Shown: positions 34,273 to 42,982 of the stretch, piece by piece
How the letters are laid out: each line of letters begins with the position of its first letter
How positions within the stretch are numbered: position 1 is the stretch's first letter
NCBI GenBank assembly: GCA_030427965.1
Contig: JAUICD010000015.1
Location: 1 to 63,294 of the forward strand
Direction: 5' to 3'
Source of the DNA: Bdellovibrionia bacterium
GTDB taxonomy: Bacteria; Bdellovibrionota; Bdellovibrionia; Bdellovibrionales; JAUICD01
Length of the DNA stretch: 63,294 nt
Notes under the pieces: model-generated
Database searches by the model: none
What the model saw: the letters and a program-made list of their open reading frames with translations, nothing else
Told to the model about the DNA's origin: nothing
Program-made: the position numbers and the translations under genes

Positions 34273-36129
34273 TTATCTGTTAATATCTATTTCTAGCGAA
34301 TTGCCTATATCTAGCTTTCCAATTTCTATATTCAAATCCAAATTCATATACTTAGATTTTAAACTGCTGAGGATATCAGGGGGAGACCGTCCTCCGATAA
34401 CTATTATCTCATTTAATTCCGAATTTTTTGCTAATATTAAATCAAGACTTTTTTTATCTTTAGGATTGATAAGAGCGAGAGAGTTTCCTTTAAGATTGCC
34501 ATCCCACAGGTGAGGGCCTTGTTCTTTAAAAGTCTCTACTGGATCAAAAGAAAGGTATAACCTATTATTAACTCCTTTTCTAAATAAAAAAGGTTCTCCC
34601 TCAATTGTTAATAATTTGGTTTTGGTTGTATTGTTATCCCTCGAAAATTCTATCGCACTACAACCTTCCTTTTCGCCGAGTAATCTTAAACTTCCTTTTT
34701 TTGAAACCTGAATCAATCCCTTTTCAAACAGATTATAGCCCTCTCTCTCATCTTTTCTTATGCCTTTAAATATTTTTGATACTGTCTGTGAAGCTTTCTT
34801 TTTATCCAATTCTTGTTGTGATTTGGGAAAATAGAAAGCTTTAAAAGACTTAATGCTCCTTCCCTCGTAGCTGTTAAATAACTCAAGTCTTGGATTGTTA
34901 TTTATTGAGGCAATAGATTGAATGATAGATATGTCTTTATGAAGAGAAACGAATTCAACTAAGCCACCCCTTACTTTGCTGTTAGATTTAATGTTTCTCC
35001 AACCCCTATCATCAATGATGATATATGGCCTACCTTTAATGGAATGTGTGCTGTCCTTGTTTTTAATCAAATCGATATTATTTTTTTGTGCATATTCGAT
35101 GATTGATCCTTTTTGAGCTTTGTATAATTCTTGAATTGGGAAAAAGGAGTTTTTTACGTTCAGAACTTCGTGGTCAATAAAGGTCTTATTCCTATTTGAT
35201 GCCTGGACAAGGCGACTGTATTCCTTGTGAAAGTATTTCTTTGCTGCATTGTCATCTATTAATAGTGGAATCTTCCCTGGCTCAATCACTCCTTTGCTAT
35301 TAATAAGGGTAGAGAATTCCTTGAGGATCTCATTTTTCCTATCGGGATTCTTTATTTGCTTTTTGATGTTATCAAAAAATGACTTTTCTAAATTGCTACG
35401 ATTATATTTTGATCCTATCTGTTTTGCTCGAACTGCCTTTCCTTTCCCTGGGTACATATATGAAATATTTTTGTTCTCAAATCTGACTCCAATATTAAAC
35501 CCCGCTAGAATTGCCGTGTATTCAGAATGATTTCTACTTACAGATCTTGCTAAATCCGCTTTTACCTTTAAATCATATTCCCACGAAGTTCCTCCTCGTT
35601 TGAGGATCTCCTTAACGTGTTTAGGTGCTCTATCTTTATTCTTTGATCTTTCGTTCCAATTAATATGTATTCCGTATTGCTTATCTATGTCATTTGAAAC
35701 AGCTCTTAATGTTTTAATGTCGTCCCACGAATTCCTAATTCTGTTCCCTCCGTCTACTGGTATTGGGTTTACGAGTATATGGACATGGGTATGCGACTCA
35801 TCAAATTGTGTGGAAATGTAAAATGCATGACCTGGGAAGACACTTCTAATCAAATTTGCACCCATCTCTTGGTATTGTTCTTTAGGTAAGTTATTATACT
35901 CAGAAGGCCAAGATTCAATAACTTCTAGGGCGACATAGTTATCTTTTTTATTGTTTAATGTTTGTGTGTCCATAAATTCCTTAATCGCATTTTCTGTATT
36001 CATACCTTCGTAATAATGAAGACTATCCGGCTCCCGTTCCTTTTTTAGGTAGTTTTCATACTCTTGAGCTGGCGCATGTTTATTGTCTGATGGCGAAATG
36101 TATCGCTTCTGCGTTTTAATATTAGCCAT
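34273..36129 (-). CDS. Relaxase / mobilisation nuclease (MOB_P type)
   Basis: 618 residues. The metal-binding three-His motif is seen in FDESHTHVHILVNPIPVDGG about residues 105-124, typical of the PF03432 relaxase domain, which nicks oriT and stays covalently bound to the DNA. The nucleophilic Tyr cannot be assigned with certainty; Tyr candidates are in the first 45 residues. The C-terminal part (about 250-600) contains a segment like a DNA-primase or Toprim fold (ALINPKDKKSLDLILA). It overlaps the MobC gene stop by eight bases. Confidence 0.85.
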   Translation of the reverse strand: MANIKTQKRYISPSDNKHAPAQEYENYLKKEREPDSLHYYEGMNTENAIKEFMDTQTLNNKKDNYVALEVIESWPSEYNNLPKEQYQEMGANLIRSVFPGHAFYISTQFDESHTHVHILVNPIPVDGGNRIRNSWDDIKTLRAVSNDIDKQYGIHINWNERSKNKDRAPKHVKEILKRGGTSWEYDLKVKADLARSVSRNHSEYTAILAGFNIGVRFENKNISYMYPGKGKAVRAKQIGSKYNRSNLEKSFFDNIKKQIKNPDRKNEILKEFSTLINSKGVIEPGKIPLLIDDNAAKKYFHKEYSRLVQASNRNKTFIDHEVLNVKNSFFPIQELYKAQKGSIIEYAQKNNIDLIKNKDSTHSIKGRPYIIIDDRGWRNIKSNSKVRGGLVEFVSLHKDISIIQSIASINNNPRLELFNSYEGRSIKSFKAFYFPKSQQELDKKKASQTVSKIFKGIRKDEREGYNLFEKGLIQVSKKGSLRLLGEKEGCSAIEFSRDNNTTKTKLLTIEGEPFLFRKGVNNRLYLSFDPVETFKEQGPHLWDGNLKGNSLALINPKDKKSLDLILAKNSELNEIIVIGGRSPPDILSSLKSKYMNLDLNIEIGKLDIGNSLEIDINR

Positions 36130-36442
36130 TCTTCTCTGCTACTAATGATAATAGACGTCCTAAGTCATTTCTTAGTTCCTGAAAAGCTTCACTATGACCA
36201 GCTCTGAAACCAGAATTAATTTGACGGGCAATCTGGTTAATATTATTTCCAATCATTCTTAACTGACGTAGAAAATCTTTAGTTTCGTCACGGGAGAAAG
36301 TAGGGCTTATATTTCCCCCTTTAGCATAAGCATCTCTTAGGATGCTTGCTATACTTTTCCCTGTTTGATTGCTATCTTCCAGTGCCTTCATATATAGATC
36401 GTTATCTAAGCGAACAGAGGTTCTAAAAACATTCTTTCTCAT
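36122..36442 (-). CDS. mobC: MobC-type relaxosome protein
   Basis: 106 residues. The ribbon-helix-helix N-terminus (RTSVRLDNDLYMKALEDSNQ) and the diagnostic LRMIGNNINQIARQINSG identify MobC, which helps melt oriT for the relaxase. AAGGAGG precedes the ATG, and the stop overlaps the relaxase start. It lies downstream of the GC-rich candidate oriT. Confidence 0.88.
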   Translation of the reverse strand: MRKNVFRTSVRLDNDLYMKALEDSNQTGKSIASILRDAYAKGGNISPTFSRDETKDFLRQLRMIGNNINQIARQINSGFRAGHSEAFQELRNDLGRLLSLVAEKNG

Positions 36443-36454
36443 AACATCCTCCTT

Positions 36455-36646
36455 CTAATTGTTATTACCGAAAATGAACCCTTTAAATACGCCTTTCAAA
36501 AATTCTCCAATGGTTTCTCCGAGTGATTCGTTGTCATTTTCATCTAGAATCTCTTCTGATAATTGATCTGTCGCTTCTTCAAGTTTCCCCAGATTTGTTA
36601 ACAATTCATCTTTTTCAGAAACAAGTGTGTCATTTATCTTTTCCAT
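36455..36646 (-). CDS. Small acidic protein
   Basis: 63 residues, mostly Glu, Asp, Leu and Lys (for example TNLGKLEEATDQLSEEILDE) with a hydrophobic end (FLKGVFKGFIFGNNN). No family recognised. AAGGAG lies upstream. It is packed tightly between the lipoprotein gene and mobC, so it belongs to the transfer operon. Confidence 0.5.
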   Translation of the reverse strand: MEKINDTLVSEKDELLTNLGKLEEATDQLSEEILDENDNESLGETIGEFLKGVFKGFIFGNNN

Positions 36647-36647
36647 A

Positions 36648-37196
36648 CTATTGCTCCTTCCTCTTATCTTTTCTGATTGTTTTCATTATTTCTTTGTTTG
36701 ATTTAAGTACTGCGAATATAGACTGGTTTAGTAGGTTTTCTGCATCGACAAGATTACTTGATTTAGAAATGTCAGCTTGAATATCGCCGCCTTGTCTATA
36801 TTCAATGAGGTTTTTTAAAACTTTGTTTTGTTTTTCAATATTTTTATAAACTATTTTTCTGTGCTTGTAGGATGTGCTACAGGCTGTTTGAAGTAGTATT
36901 GTTGTCATTAATAAGATGAATTGAATTTTACTTTTAATTGTTTTTGTGTTTTGTGGATGTTTATCTTTATTCTTTTCTGATGTTGTTTTTAGGTTTTTTT
37001 GATTTTTTCGGAGTTGTTTGGACGCCATTTTCTTGGGTGGGCAAGTATCGCATGTGGCGTCGCCAATGCCAAAAAGACCCCTGACGGGGCTTCGGACTTG
37101 CAGCCTCTTTTTGCTTGCTGAGGGCTTCGCCCCCAGACCCCCAGGGAAGCCATTTCTGGCTTCCAATCTATTTAAAGTAGTGTTTGAATTTTCCAT
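36648..37196 (-). CDS. Lipoprotein with an N-terminal leader encoded over an oriT-like region
   Basis: From the ATG at 37196 (AGGAGG four bases before it) the frame gives 182 residues. The lipobox LLQTAC follows the hydrophobic stretch IQFILLMTTIL about residue 95. That leaves an unusually long N-part, mostly encoded by GC-rich hairpin DNA (LGAKPSASKKRLQVRSPVRG). The functional protein may therefore begin at an internal start, for example MASKQLRKN. The last 75 residues are helical and charged, as expected of a small T4SS lipoprotein. Confidence 0.45.
   Translation of the reverse strand: MENSNTTLNRLEARNGFPGGLGAKPSASKKRLQVRSPVRGLFGIGDATCDTCPPKKMASKQLRKNQKNLKTTSEKNKDKHPQNTKTIKSKIQFILLMTTILLQTACSTSYKHRKIVYKNIEKQNKVLKNLIEYRQGGDIQADISKSSNLVDAENLLNQSIFAVLKSNKEIMKTIRKDKRKEQ
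37021..37164. other. GC-rich hairpin region, candidate origin of transfer (oriT)
   Basis: A segment clearly richer in G+C than its surroundings and full of inverted repeats: GACGCCA and TGGCGTC (37021-37027, 37055-37061), CCCC-TGAC-GGGG (37078-37089), GGGC-TTC-GCCC (37122-37132), and GGAAGCCA-TTTC-TGGCTTCC (37145-37164). It lies just upstream of mobC and the relaxase gene, which is where oriT is expected in MOB_P elements. The nick site was not identified. Confidence 0.5.
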
Positions 37197-37236
37197 CAGT
37201 CCTCCTGACTTAGTCATGTTTTGTATCGTTAGATGT

Positions 37237-38730
37237 CTATAAAAATTTTGAACCAACCTGTGCTCCAGCTTGTATTGCCTGAGGTGCTCCACCAACAAAG
37301 TCATCTAATCTTTCCTCCTGATTGTTTGCCAAAAGTGGTCTAACAAACCAAAGAACCGCCCCTGTAAACATAGGACCAATTAGAACCTGAACGTAGCTAT
37401 AAACGACAAAAAGAAAATTTATTCTGTAGTCGATGACTTGTGAGGCGTACATCGAAACGCCCCCACTGAGTTTTCCAAATTGTTCCATGACTTCCACAGA
37501 TAGGGCAATATTGGTAACTAGATGATAAAGGAGAGTCCACATAGGTGCCCAAAGAACTACCGAGAGATATGTAAGTACCCAATACGCTAAGGCCTTCCAG
37601 TATCCACCTACAACTAGGAACACTAGCCATGGAAAGACTGCGATGAGAGCAAGTTTAATTAGACCAGCCAAGTGAGGGGCTCGGTGGAGAGCTTCGCTAA
37701 ACTCAAGACTTCTTGAGGCAGCAGCTCCAGCGCCTTGAACATCTCTTTGTCCAATTGTCGCAAGAAATCCATCAACGCTGAAAAATCTTTTGATTGATTG
37801 AAACACAGTTGGTGAAGTTCCTGGGAGATATGCACCTTTGTGGATTCCCTGGCCATCTTCTCGCTTTTGAATATAGTAGTTTCTAAGAAAATTTGAAGCC
37901 TCAACATGGGTCCAAAAATCTGGAGTATGTGGGACGCGTTGGTTATATTTTGGCCACAACTCTTGCATTCCAGGGGATTTGGCCCTGGCATATTCAAGAA
38001 TCTTTTCATTAACTTCATCTTTTAAACTCAAACACGTGTAGTCGGGATTCTCGTTGGGAGCTAATGGGATTTGATCTAGTTTCCTGTCAATCTCTGAGCT
38101 ATCTGAAAAGAACCCATCTAATTGATCTAAGGCCTTCTTATTTCCAAGTTGCACTATGGTCTTTTGAAAACACTCTTCAGTATAGAACTCAATTAATTCC
38201 CTAAGTTTCGGATCTTCAATAGTTGAACTTCCAGCATACATAATTGATTTGAAGAAAAAGTTTGGAGCCTCAAGTTGGGAATGGGAGGACTGAAACAAGC
38301 GATCCACCATGCTTCCGATTGCCCAACCAATCTCCTCAGTTGCTCCACTTAAAAGCTTAAAAAGAAAACTTACTTTGTACTCTCTTTGAATGTCTGGGTT
38401 GTTGTGAAGAATATAGGGGTTATCAGACCAATTCTTGTTTGAGAAACTCTTCACCTCTTCAGTGCTTCCGACTTTCAAGACAGCTACACCCAAAAATAGA
38501 CATAAAACGATTTTAAAGTATCTTGAAAGAGGAACTGACTTTCTCGCAACCAAGTTTCCAGGCATGTAGCGGGAAAAGAATCGAATTGTGGTCATGATGA
38601 ACACTATTCCAAATGTCAGAAGTAAAGCCCCCTGGAATACTGCCTGGCTTGTTATGAACTCAATCGACTTAGAATGTATTGCGAGTCCCAAATATTGATA
38701 CAGTGCTTCGTAGGCTGTTGAGGAGTACAT
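37237..38730 (-). CDS. traG: TraG-like mating-pair protein (N-terminal membrane domain)
   Basis: 497 residues from the ATG at 38730 (GAGGGG upstream). Membrane segments at about residues 30-52 and 70-87 and a cluster at the C-terminal third (LIKLALIAVFPWLVFLVVGG and VVLWAPMWTLLYHLV, then SYVQVLIGPMFTGAVLWFV) match the N-terminal half of F-plasmid TraG, which acts in pilus assembly. The long TraG C-terminus for mating-pair stabilisation and entry exclusion is absent. It overlaps the end of the preceding gene's region by a few bases. Confidence 0.7.
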   Translation of the reverse strand: MYSSTAYEALYQYLGLAIHSKSIEFITSQAVFQGALLLTFGIVFIMTTIRFFSRYMPGNLVARKSVPLSRYFKIVLCLFLGVAVLKVGSTEEVKSFSNKNWSDNPYILHNNPDIQREYKVSFLFKLLSGATEEIGWAIGSMVDRLFQSSHSQLEAPNFFFKSIMYAGSSTIEDPKLRELIEFYTEECFQKTIVQLGNKKALDQLDGFFSDSSEIDRKLDQIPLAPNENPDYTCLSLKDEVNEKILEYARAKSPGMQELWPKYNQRVPHTPDFWTHVEASNFLRNYYIQKREDGQGIHKGAYLPGTSPTVFQSIKRFFSVDGFLATIGQRDVQGAGAAASRSLEFSEALHRAPHLAGLIKLALIAVFPWLVFLVVGGYWKALAYWVLTYLSVVLWAPMWTLLYHLVTNIALSVEVMEQFGKLSGGVSMYASQVIDYRINFLFVVYSYVQVLIGPMFTGAVLWFVRPLLANNQEERLDDFVGGAPQAIQAGAQVGSKFL

Positions 38731-38731
38731 A

Positions 38732-40042
38732 TTAGTGCCCCTCACACATGATTCCATCAGCACAATCCATATAGACTGATTTGATGTAACTTGTGTTGGC
38801 TCTATTAGCCTCACTCTCCAGACTAGTTTCAGTGGCCTTATTCATGTACTTTGCTCCCATATTATTGACCTGAGAAAGTACGTTGTTCAGGGGAGCATTC
38901 TTTTCTTTGTAGAGATCCATCGTAAGCTCAACTGAATCCTTTAGAGCCTTTCGTTTTCTATCAAGTTCTCGTTTTCGAGATTCAGGGAGGTTTGGGTTTT
39001 GAGCAAGAACAGTAATTGTATCCATTGCTCGATTCATCTCAATTGCAAATCTAGTGATTCCAATTCCATCTGAAATTTTTCTACACGCCATTTCTCTTTG
39101 TCTATAGGGCATCGACATTAACGACCAAATCGTTTGTCGATCTATTAATGGCTCATCCAAATCACCACTAATTTCCTTTAAATCGCTATCGCTTACGGCC
39201 AAATCAATACTCGTGCTTGAATCATCCTCTAATCGGCTTATTAGGTCTTTGCAGAGCTTTTTATAGGTTTCCTTTTGTGCTGATATAAGTTGGTGTCTTG
39301 GAGTCGTAAAGACCTTCTCAGGGCCAAATTCGACTGAAACACTTCCCTTATGAATTACAGTGTCTCCAACAAGTCCTTTTACAAGATCAATCGTTTTTTG
39401 TGCCGTCTTTCCGGTCATTCCAGCCCAATTGGCAGAGGAATCAATTAGTTTATTAGTATCTGCTTTTTGGCCATTTTTGCTCCCAGCCCAATTTGAAGTG
39501 GCCGTCGACCACATGTTTCTGTTTCCACATTTGGCCATTGTGGCTTCCATGTCGCCACCATTTTTCTGATTTTCCTTTCTGACGCATTCTTGTCGCTCTT
39601 CATAGAATTCAGCGACTCGCTCATCTGTGTACTTATCCATTAGACTACACTGATTAAGTCTCATTTGGCCGACCATATTCGCTTGAATTCGGCTGTGCTT
39701 TAGAATTGCACACCAAGTTGGAGAAAAATAGCACGTTAGAAGAAGTGGAGAGCCTGCAAGAATGTCCTTACCCATATCGCCCAAGTACTTCGTATCAAGA
39801 ACATTCTTTAATGTGCTTCGTAATGTATTTTTGAAATCTATTCTTCCACAATCAGCACCGATCCCAAGATCGATACCCATTTCTATCTGTCGATAGTCAT
39901 CAAAAATAGGCGAGCGTCGATCTCCATGTGAACCAAGAACGTAATCACTGGGGCTTATGCTAGTTGAGTTTCTATAGTTAAAATCCTGTGCTGTGGCAAA
40001 TGAAGTCCAAATAGTAAATGTTAAGATCATCCATAATCTCAT
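38732..40042 (-). CDS. Exported conjugal transfer protein, TraH-like (tentative)
   Basis: 436 residues with a signal peptide (MRLWMILTFTIWTSFATAQ). The ATG at 40042 is chosen because AAAGGAG lies five bases before it. Cys residues recur (GADCGRIDF, LLTCYFSPTWCAILKHS, ECVRKE, AKCGNRN, KLCKD, MACRK), as in TraH, and its place between TraC and TraG also fits TraH. Sequence similarity to F TraH is weak by eye. It is probably a periplasmic, disulphide-bonded part of the transfer machine. Confidence 0.5.
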   Translation of the reverse strand: MRLWMILTFTIWTSFATAQDFNYRNSTSISPSDYVLGSHGDRRSPIFDDYRQIEMGIDLGIGADCGRIDFKNTLRSTLKNVLDTKYLGDMGKDILAGSPLLLTCYFSPTWCAILKHSRIQANMVGQMRLNQCSLMDKYTDERVAEFYEERQECVRKENQKNGGDMEATMAKCGNRNMWSTATSNWAGSKNGQKADTNKLIDSSANWAGMTGKTAQKTIDLVKGLVGDTVIHKGSVSVEFGPEKVFTTPRHQLISAQKETYKKLCKDLISRLEDDSSTSIDLAVSDSDLKEISGDLDEPLIDRQTIWSLMSMPYRQREMACRKISDGIGITRFAIEMNRAMDTITVLAQNPNLPESRKRELDRKRKALKDSVELTMDLYKEKNAPLNNVLSQVNNMGAKYMNKATETSLESEANRANTSYIKSVYMDCADGIMCEGH

Positions 40043-40052
40043 CAAGTCTCCT

Positions 40053-42611
40053 TTAATTTGAGTTAATGGCTCCTGAAGGGTATTTTTCCGCTAGATATTC
40101 AATGGCCTTCCAGCCATCATCGTTAAAGTTCTCAAGAGCCTGAGAGGCAGCGAGCCCTGCTGGAGCATTTGTTGGTGATAACCAGACTTCCTCACTAGTT
40201 TCTCTATTGATAAAGGCTCCAATTTCCGTTTTTTGCTTATTTATCAACAATGCTTCTGAATGTTTTCCAGGAATGGTTTTTAGTGAATCGACCATTTCGA
40301 TTGTCGCTTCATCAAAAATATCAGATTTTTCTTTGAGATACTTAAGTGCATCAGGTCCACATTCCAGAAAGAGATAACGATCTGCCGCATTCCACATCGC
40401 AAGCCCAGCTTGATTCTCAAAATAATGTCGGGGATCTGGAGTTAGACTGATTAATGAGATTCCGAGTTTTCGACCTGTTTCTGCTAAATCGCTGATAATG
40501 TCGGCAGCAACCTTATTGTTAGCACCTATTCGACCTAATTCTTCAATTACCACATAAACTGGACGACCAACATTTTGTGGAAGTTTTCTAATTCTCTTAA
40601 TTTCTTCAAAGATAGCTAATGTCATTACAGTTCTAAGGATTGGGTCGCTATCTAATTCGTCTAAGTCGTAAAAAAAACATTTTTGATCTGGGTCGATTGC
40701 CTTTGCCTCTGGATTTCTAAAGTACTCAGCATAGGTTCCATCATAAAATGGTTTGAACTTTCCCAGAAGATCTTCAATATCTTCCTTTTTTCGCTCAAAT
40801 TCAGGATGACCCCTTAACGACGATAGCTCCGTTATAAAATCGTCTATCTTGATTTCAACTTCTTCTGTAACCTTCTCGGCGCGAAGATCTCCATTTACAA
40901 AGCTTAGACCTGATTCCTTTTCCTTTTTCAAATAGGCTAATTTAATCGCTCTTTCGATAATATCTCTATGATCTAGTGTGAAGTTGAATTTGGGGGAAGC
41001 CATCTGAACGGCGGTTGAGAGAAGTACTGCAAGAGACCTTGCCTTCTCATTGTCATATTCTCCCCGAAATGGACTAAACGGCATCTTTTCGCCGAAAACT
41101 GTTAGATCTCCATTAAATACTTTGGAAAACATCAAATAGCTGCTTTTCTTATCAATCACAAAAATGAGTGGTTCCTCTCTTTTTGCTCCCAACAGTAAGT
41201 CAATTACAACCTTACTTTTTCCACTTCCTGATCTTCCTACGACAGCAATATGTCCCGACGTACCACTTCCTTTGAGTGAAACTCCGATAAGATTTCCCTC
41301 ACGAGATTCAACAATTGATGAGCCATTTCCGACTCCCTTGTATGAATCAAAGATTGGTAAAAACTTTGTTGCGTCTTCTCTGAGAATCCTAATACTACGT
41401 CTAGCTGAAAAATCAGTTTCTGGTGAATACATTAGAGGAAGTGAGTTTAGACATAGTCCACATCCGATGTCGCTTTCAACAATGACCTCACATTCCAAAT
41501 TAGAATGAAAGACATTAATTACTCTTTGTGTTCTAGCTTCTAACTCAGCGTCATCCTTTCCTTCGACAATTACAGAAAAAGTCATGTTTACAACACGATC
41601 GCCTCTTGCAAGACGATCCATAACAGTGTCTAGATCCTCTTTTTGCCTCTTGGCTTTAGCGGATGGTGTGTTTTGTAAGAAAAAAGCCTTGATGTCGAAA
41701 TATCGCTTTACGCTGGATTTTGTTGGGAAGCTAAATGAAAGGCTCAGTTTGTAAGGAAAATTGAGCTTTGTAAAATAACTCGTTCCACCAGAATAACAAA
41801 ATGATGGGGGAACCTTTAGTGTAATAGTTCTTGATTTTAATCCTTCTCTTTCAATTCCTTCATACGTTAAGCGTGGATTTGAATAAACAATTTGCTCTGA
41901 AATAGAGTAACTTGAATTATATTGGGCAAATTTTCGATTAAATGAAGTGACTGGGTTGAAGAACTTTCTAAGTCTTTCGAGCAACTCTTGAGCTGAAAGT
42001 TGCTTTAGCGAAAGAGAAGAATTGATGATTAATTGATTAACAATTTGATGAAATCTCTTCATTTCAGTTAAATAATCTTTCATTTCATCAAAAAGAATAC
42101 GTTCTGGTGATTTTAAAAACTTTAATCGATCAGTCCTTGAAATACATTTTGGGAAAAATCGGATCGATAGAATGCAATCTCGAACCTTTGGAGACTCGTC
42201 ATTTTGCTTTGCGCTTCGATTTGCGTACATTTTTATTCGTCTATTCAAAAATTGACGAGCTACTTCATTGCCTTTCTTAGCTTTTTCTTTAAAATCCACG
42301 AAAACATTATCTAGTTCAGATACATACCGTTGATCAAAAGCGATCTGTAATACACAGTTTTCTGGTAAACTTAAGAATGGCTTTAGGTCTGCGACAGTCC
42401 TTTGAAGCTCTGCTATCGTCATTGCTTCATGTTCGATTAGTTCAAGTTCAAATACAGCTCCTAGCGATCCATCTTTATTTCTAAAAAACTGGTATTCCTC
42501 TAAATACTCATCGTAAGGAAAATATTCTTGTAATGACTGGGGTCTTTCATTCAGTGCCTTGAAAAACACTTCTTTCTGTGACAGACCACTTTCTAAAATA
42601 TTGTCACTCAT
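40053..42611 (-). CDS. traC: TraC, VirB4-type conjugation ATPase
   Basis: 852 residues. Walker A is GRSGSGKS at residues 459-466, and Walker B lies in VYVVIEELGRIG about residue 690, followed by GISLISLTPD, typical of VirB4/TraC. The N-terminal 400 residues are the usual VirB4 N domain. It powers pilus assembly at the inner membrane. It starts with ATG after GAGAGG and follows the lipoprotein gene by 32 bases. Confidence 0.92.
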   Translation of the reverse strand: MSDNILESGLSQKEVFFKALNERPQSLQEYFPYDEYLEEYQFFRNKDGSLGAVFELELIEHEAMTIAELQRTVADLKPFLSLPENCVLQIAFDQRYVSELDNVFVDFKEKAKKGNEVARQFLNRRIKMYANRSAKQNDESPKVRDCILSIRFFPKCISRTDRLKFLKSPERILFDEMKDYLTEMKRFHQIVNQLIINSSLSLKQLSAQELLERLRKFFNPVTSFNRKFAQYNSSYSISEQIVYSNPRLTYEGIEREGLKSRTITLKVPPSFCYSGGTSYFTKLNFPYKLSLSFSFPTKSSVKRYFDIKAFFLQNTPSAKAKRQKEDLDTVMDRLARGDRVVNMTFSVIVEGKDDAELEARTQRVINVFHSNLECEVIVESDIGCGLCLNSLPLMYSPETDFSARRSIRILREDATKFLPIFDSYKGVGNGSSIVESREGNLIGVSLKGSGTSGHIAVVGRSGSGKSKVVIDLLLGAKREEPLIFVIDKKSSYLMFSKVFNGDLTVFGEKMPFSPFRGEYDNEKARSLAVLLSTAVQMASPKFNFTLDHRDIIERAIKLAYLKKEKESGLSFVNGDLRAEKVTEEVEIKIDDFITELSSLRGHPEFERKKEDIEDLLGKFKPFYDGTYAEYFRNPEAKAIDPDQKCFFYDLDELDSDPILRTVMTLAIFEEIKRIRKLPQNVGRPVYVVIEELGRIGANNKVAADIISDLAETGRKLGISLISLTPDPRHYFENQAGLAMWNAADRYLFLECGPDALKYLKEKSDIFDEATIEMVDSLKTIPGKHSEALLINKQKTEIGAFINRETSEEVWLSPTNAPAGLAASQALENFNDDGWKAIEYLAEKYPSGAINSN

Positions 42612-42643
42612 TTGTTTTACCTCTCATCCTAAGAAGTTTGGTT

Positions 42644-42982
42644 TCATTTCTTCTTCTTCTTCTTTACTGTTAGTTTTTCTCTGACATAAGGAATTTTCTT
42701 TGAACTTCTTGAAGTTTTCCAGCCGCCATCATCAACCACAATTCTGGTCCATGCGGAGAGCATATAAATGTCATCTGTCAATTTTTTCGGATATAGATAA
42801 GCATCTATAGTTCGCTTCTTTTGCTGTTTTAGATCAAAATCAGTGTCTCCTCTGTACTCTGCCGCCTTCTCATCTTGAAAATATCCAGACCGTTCTAATA
42901 GGACATTGTGCTTTTTATTGCTGGAGCTGCACCCAACCACCGCACTAATGAGAATACTTAGTAAAATAATTGAATAATTCAC
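42644..42982 (-). CDS. Small lipoprotein of the transfer operon (TraV-like position)
   Basis: 112 residues from the GTG at 42982, with GGAGG five bases before it; a GTG six bases upstream overlaps that site. The signal peptide with lipobox (SILISAVVGC) predicts an outer-membrane lipoprotein. The C-terminus is a Lys run. It sits between traB and traC, the place of traV in F-like operons, and probably plays the VirB7/TraV role in the outer-membrane core. No Cys pair as in TraV is present. Confidence 0.6.
   Translation of the reverse strand: MNYSIILLSILISAVVGCSSSNKKHNVLLERSGYFQDEKAAEYRGDTDFDLKQQKKRTIDAYLYPKKLTDDIYMLSAWTRIVVDDGGWKTSRSSKKIPYVREKLTVKKKKKK

Noticed and set aside
34130..34513. 127-codon plus-strand frame
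   Set aside because: Antisense to the relaxase and its neighbour; low-complexity Ser/Leu/Phe composition.
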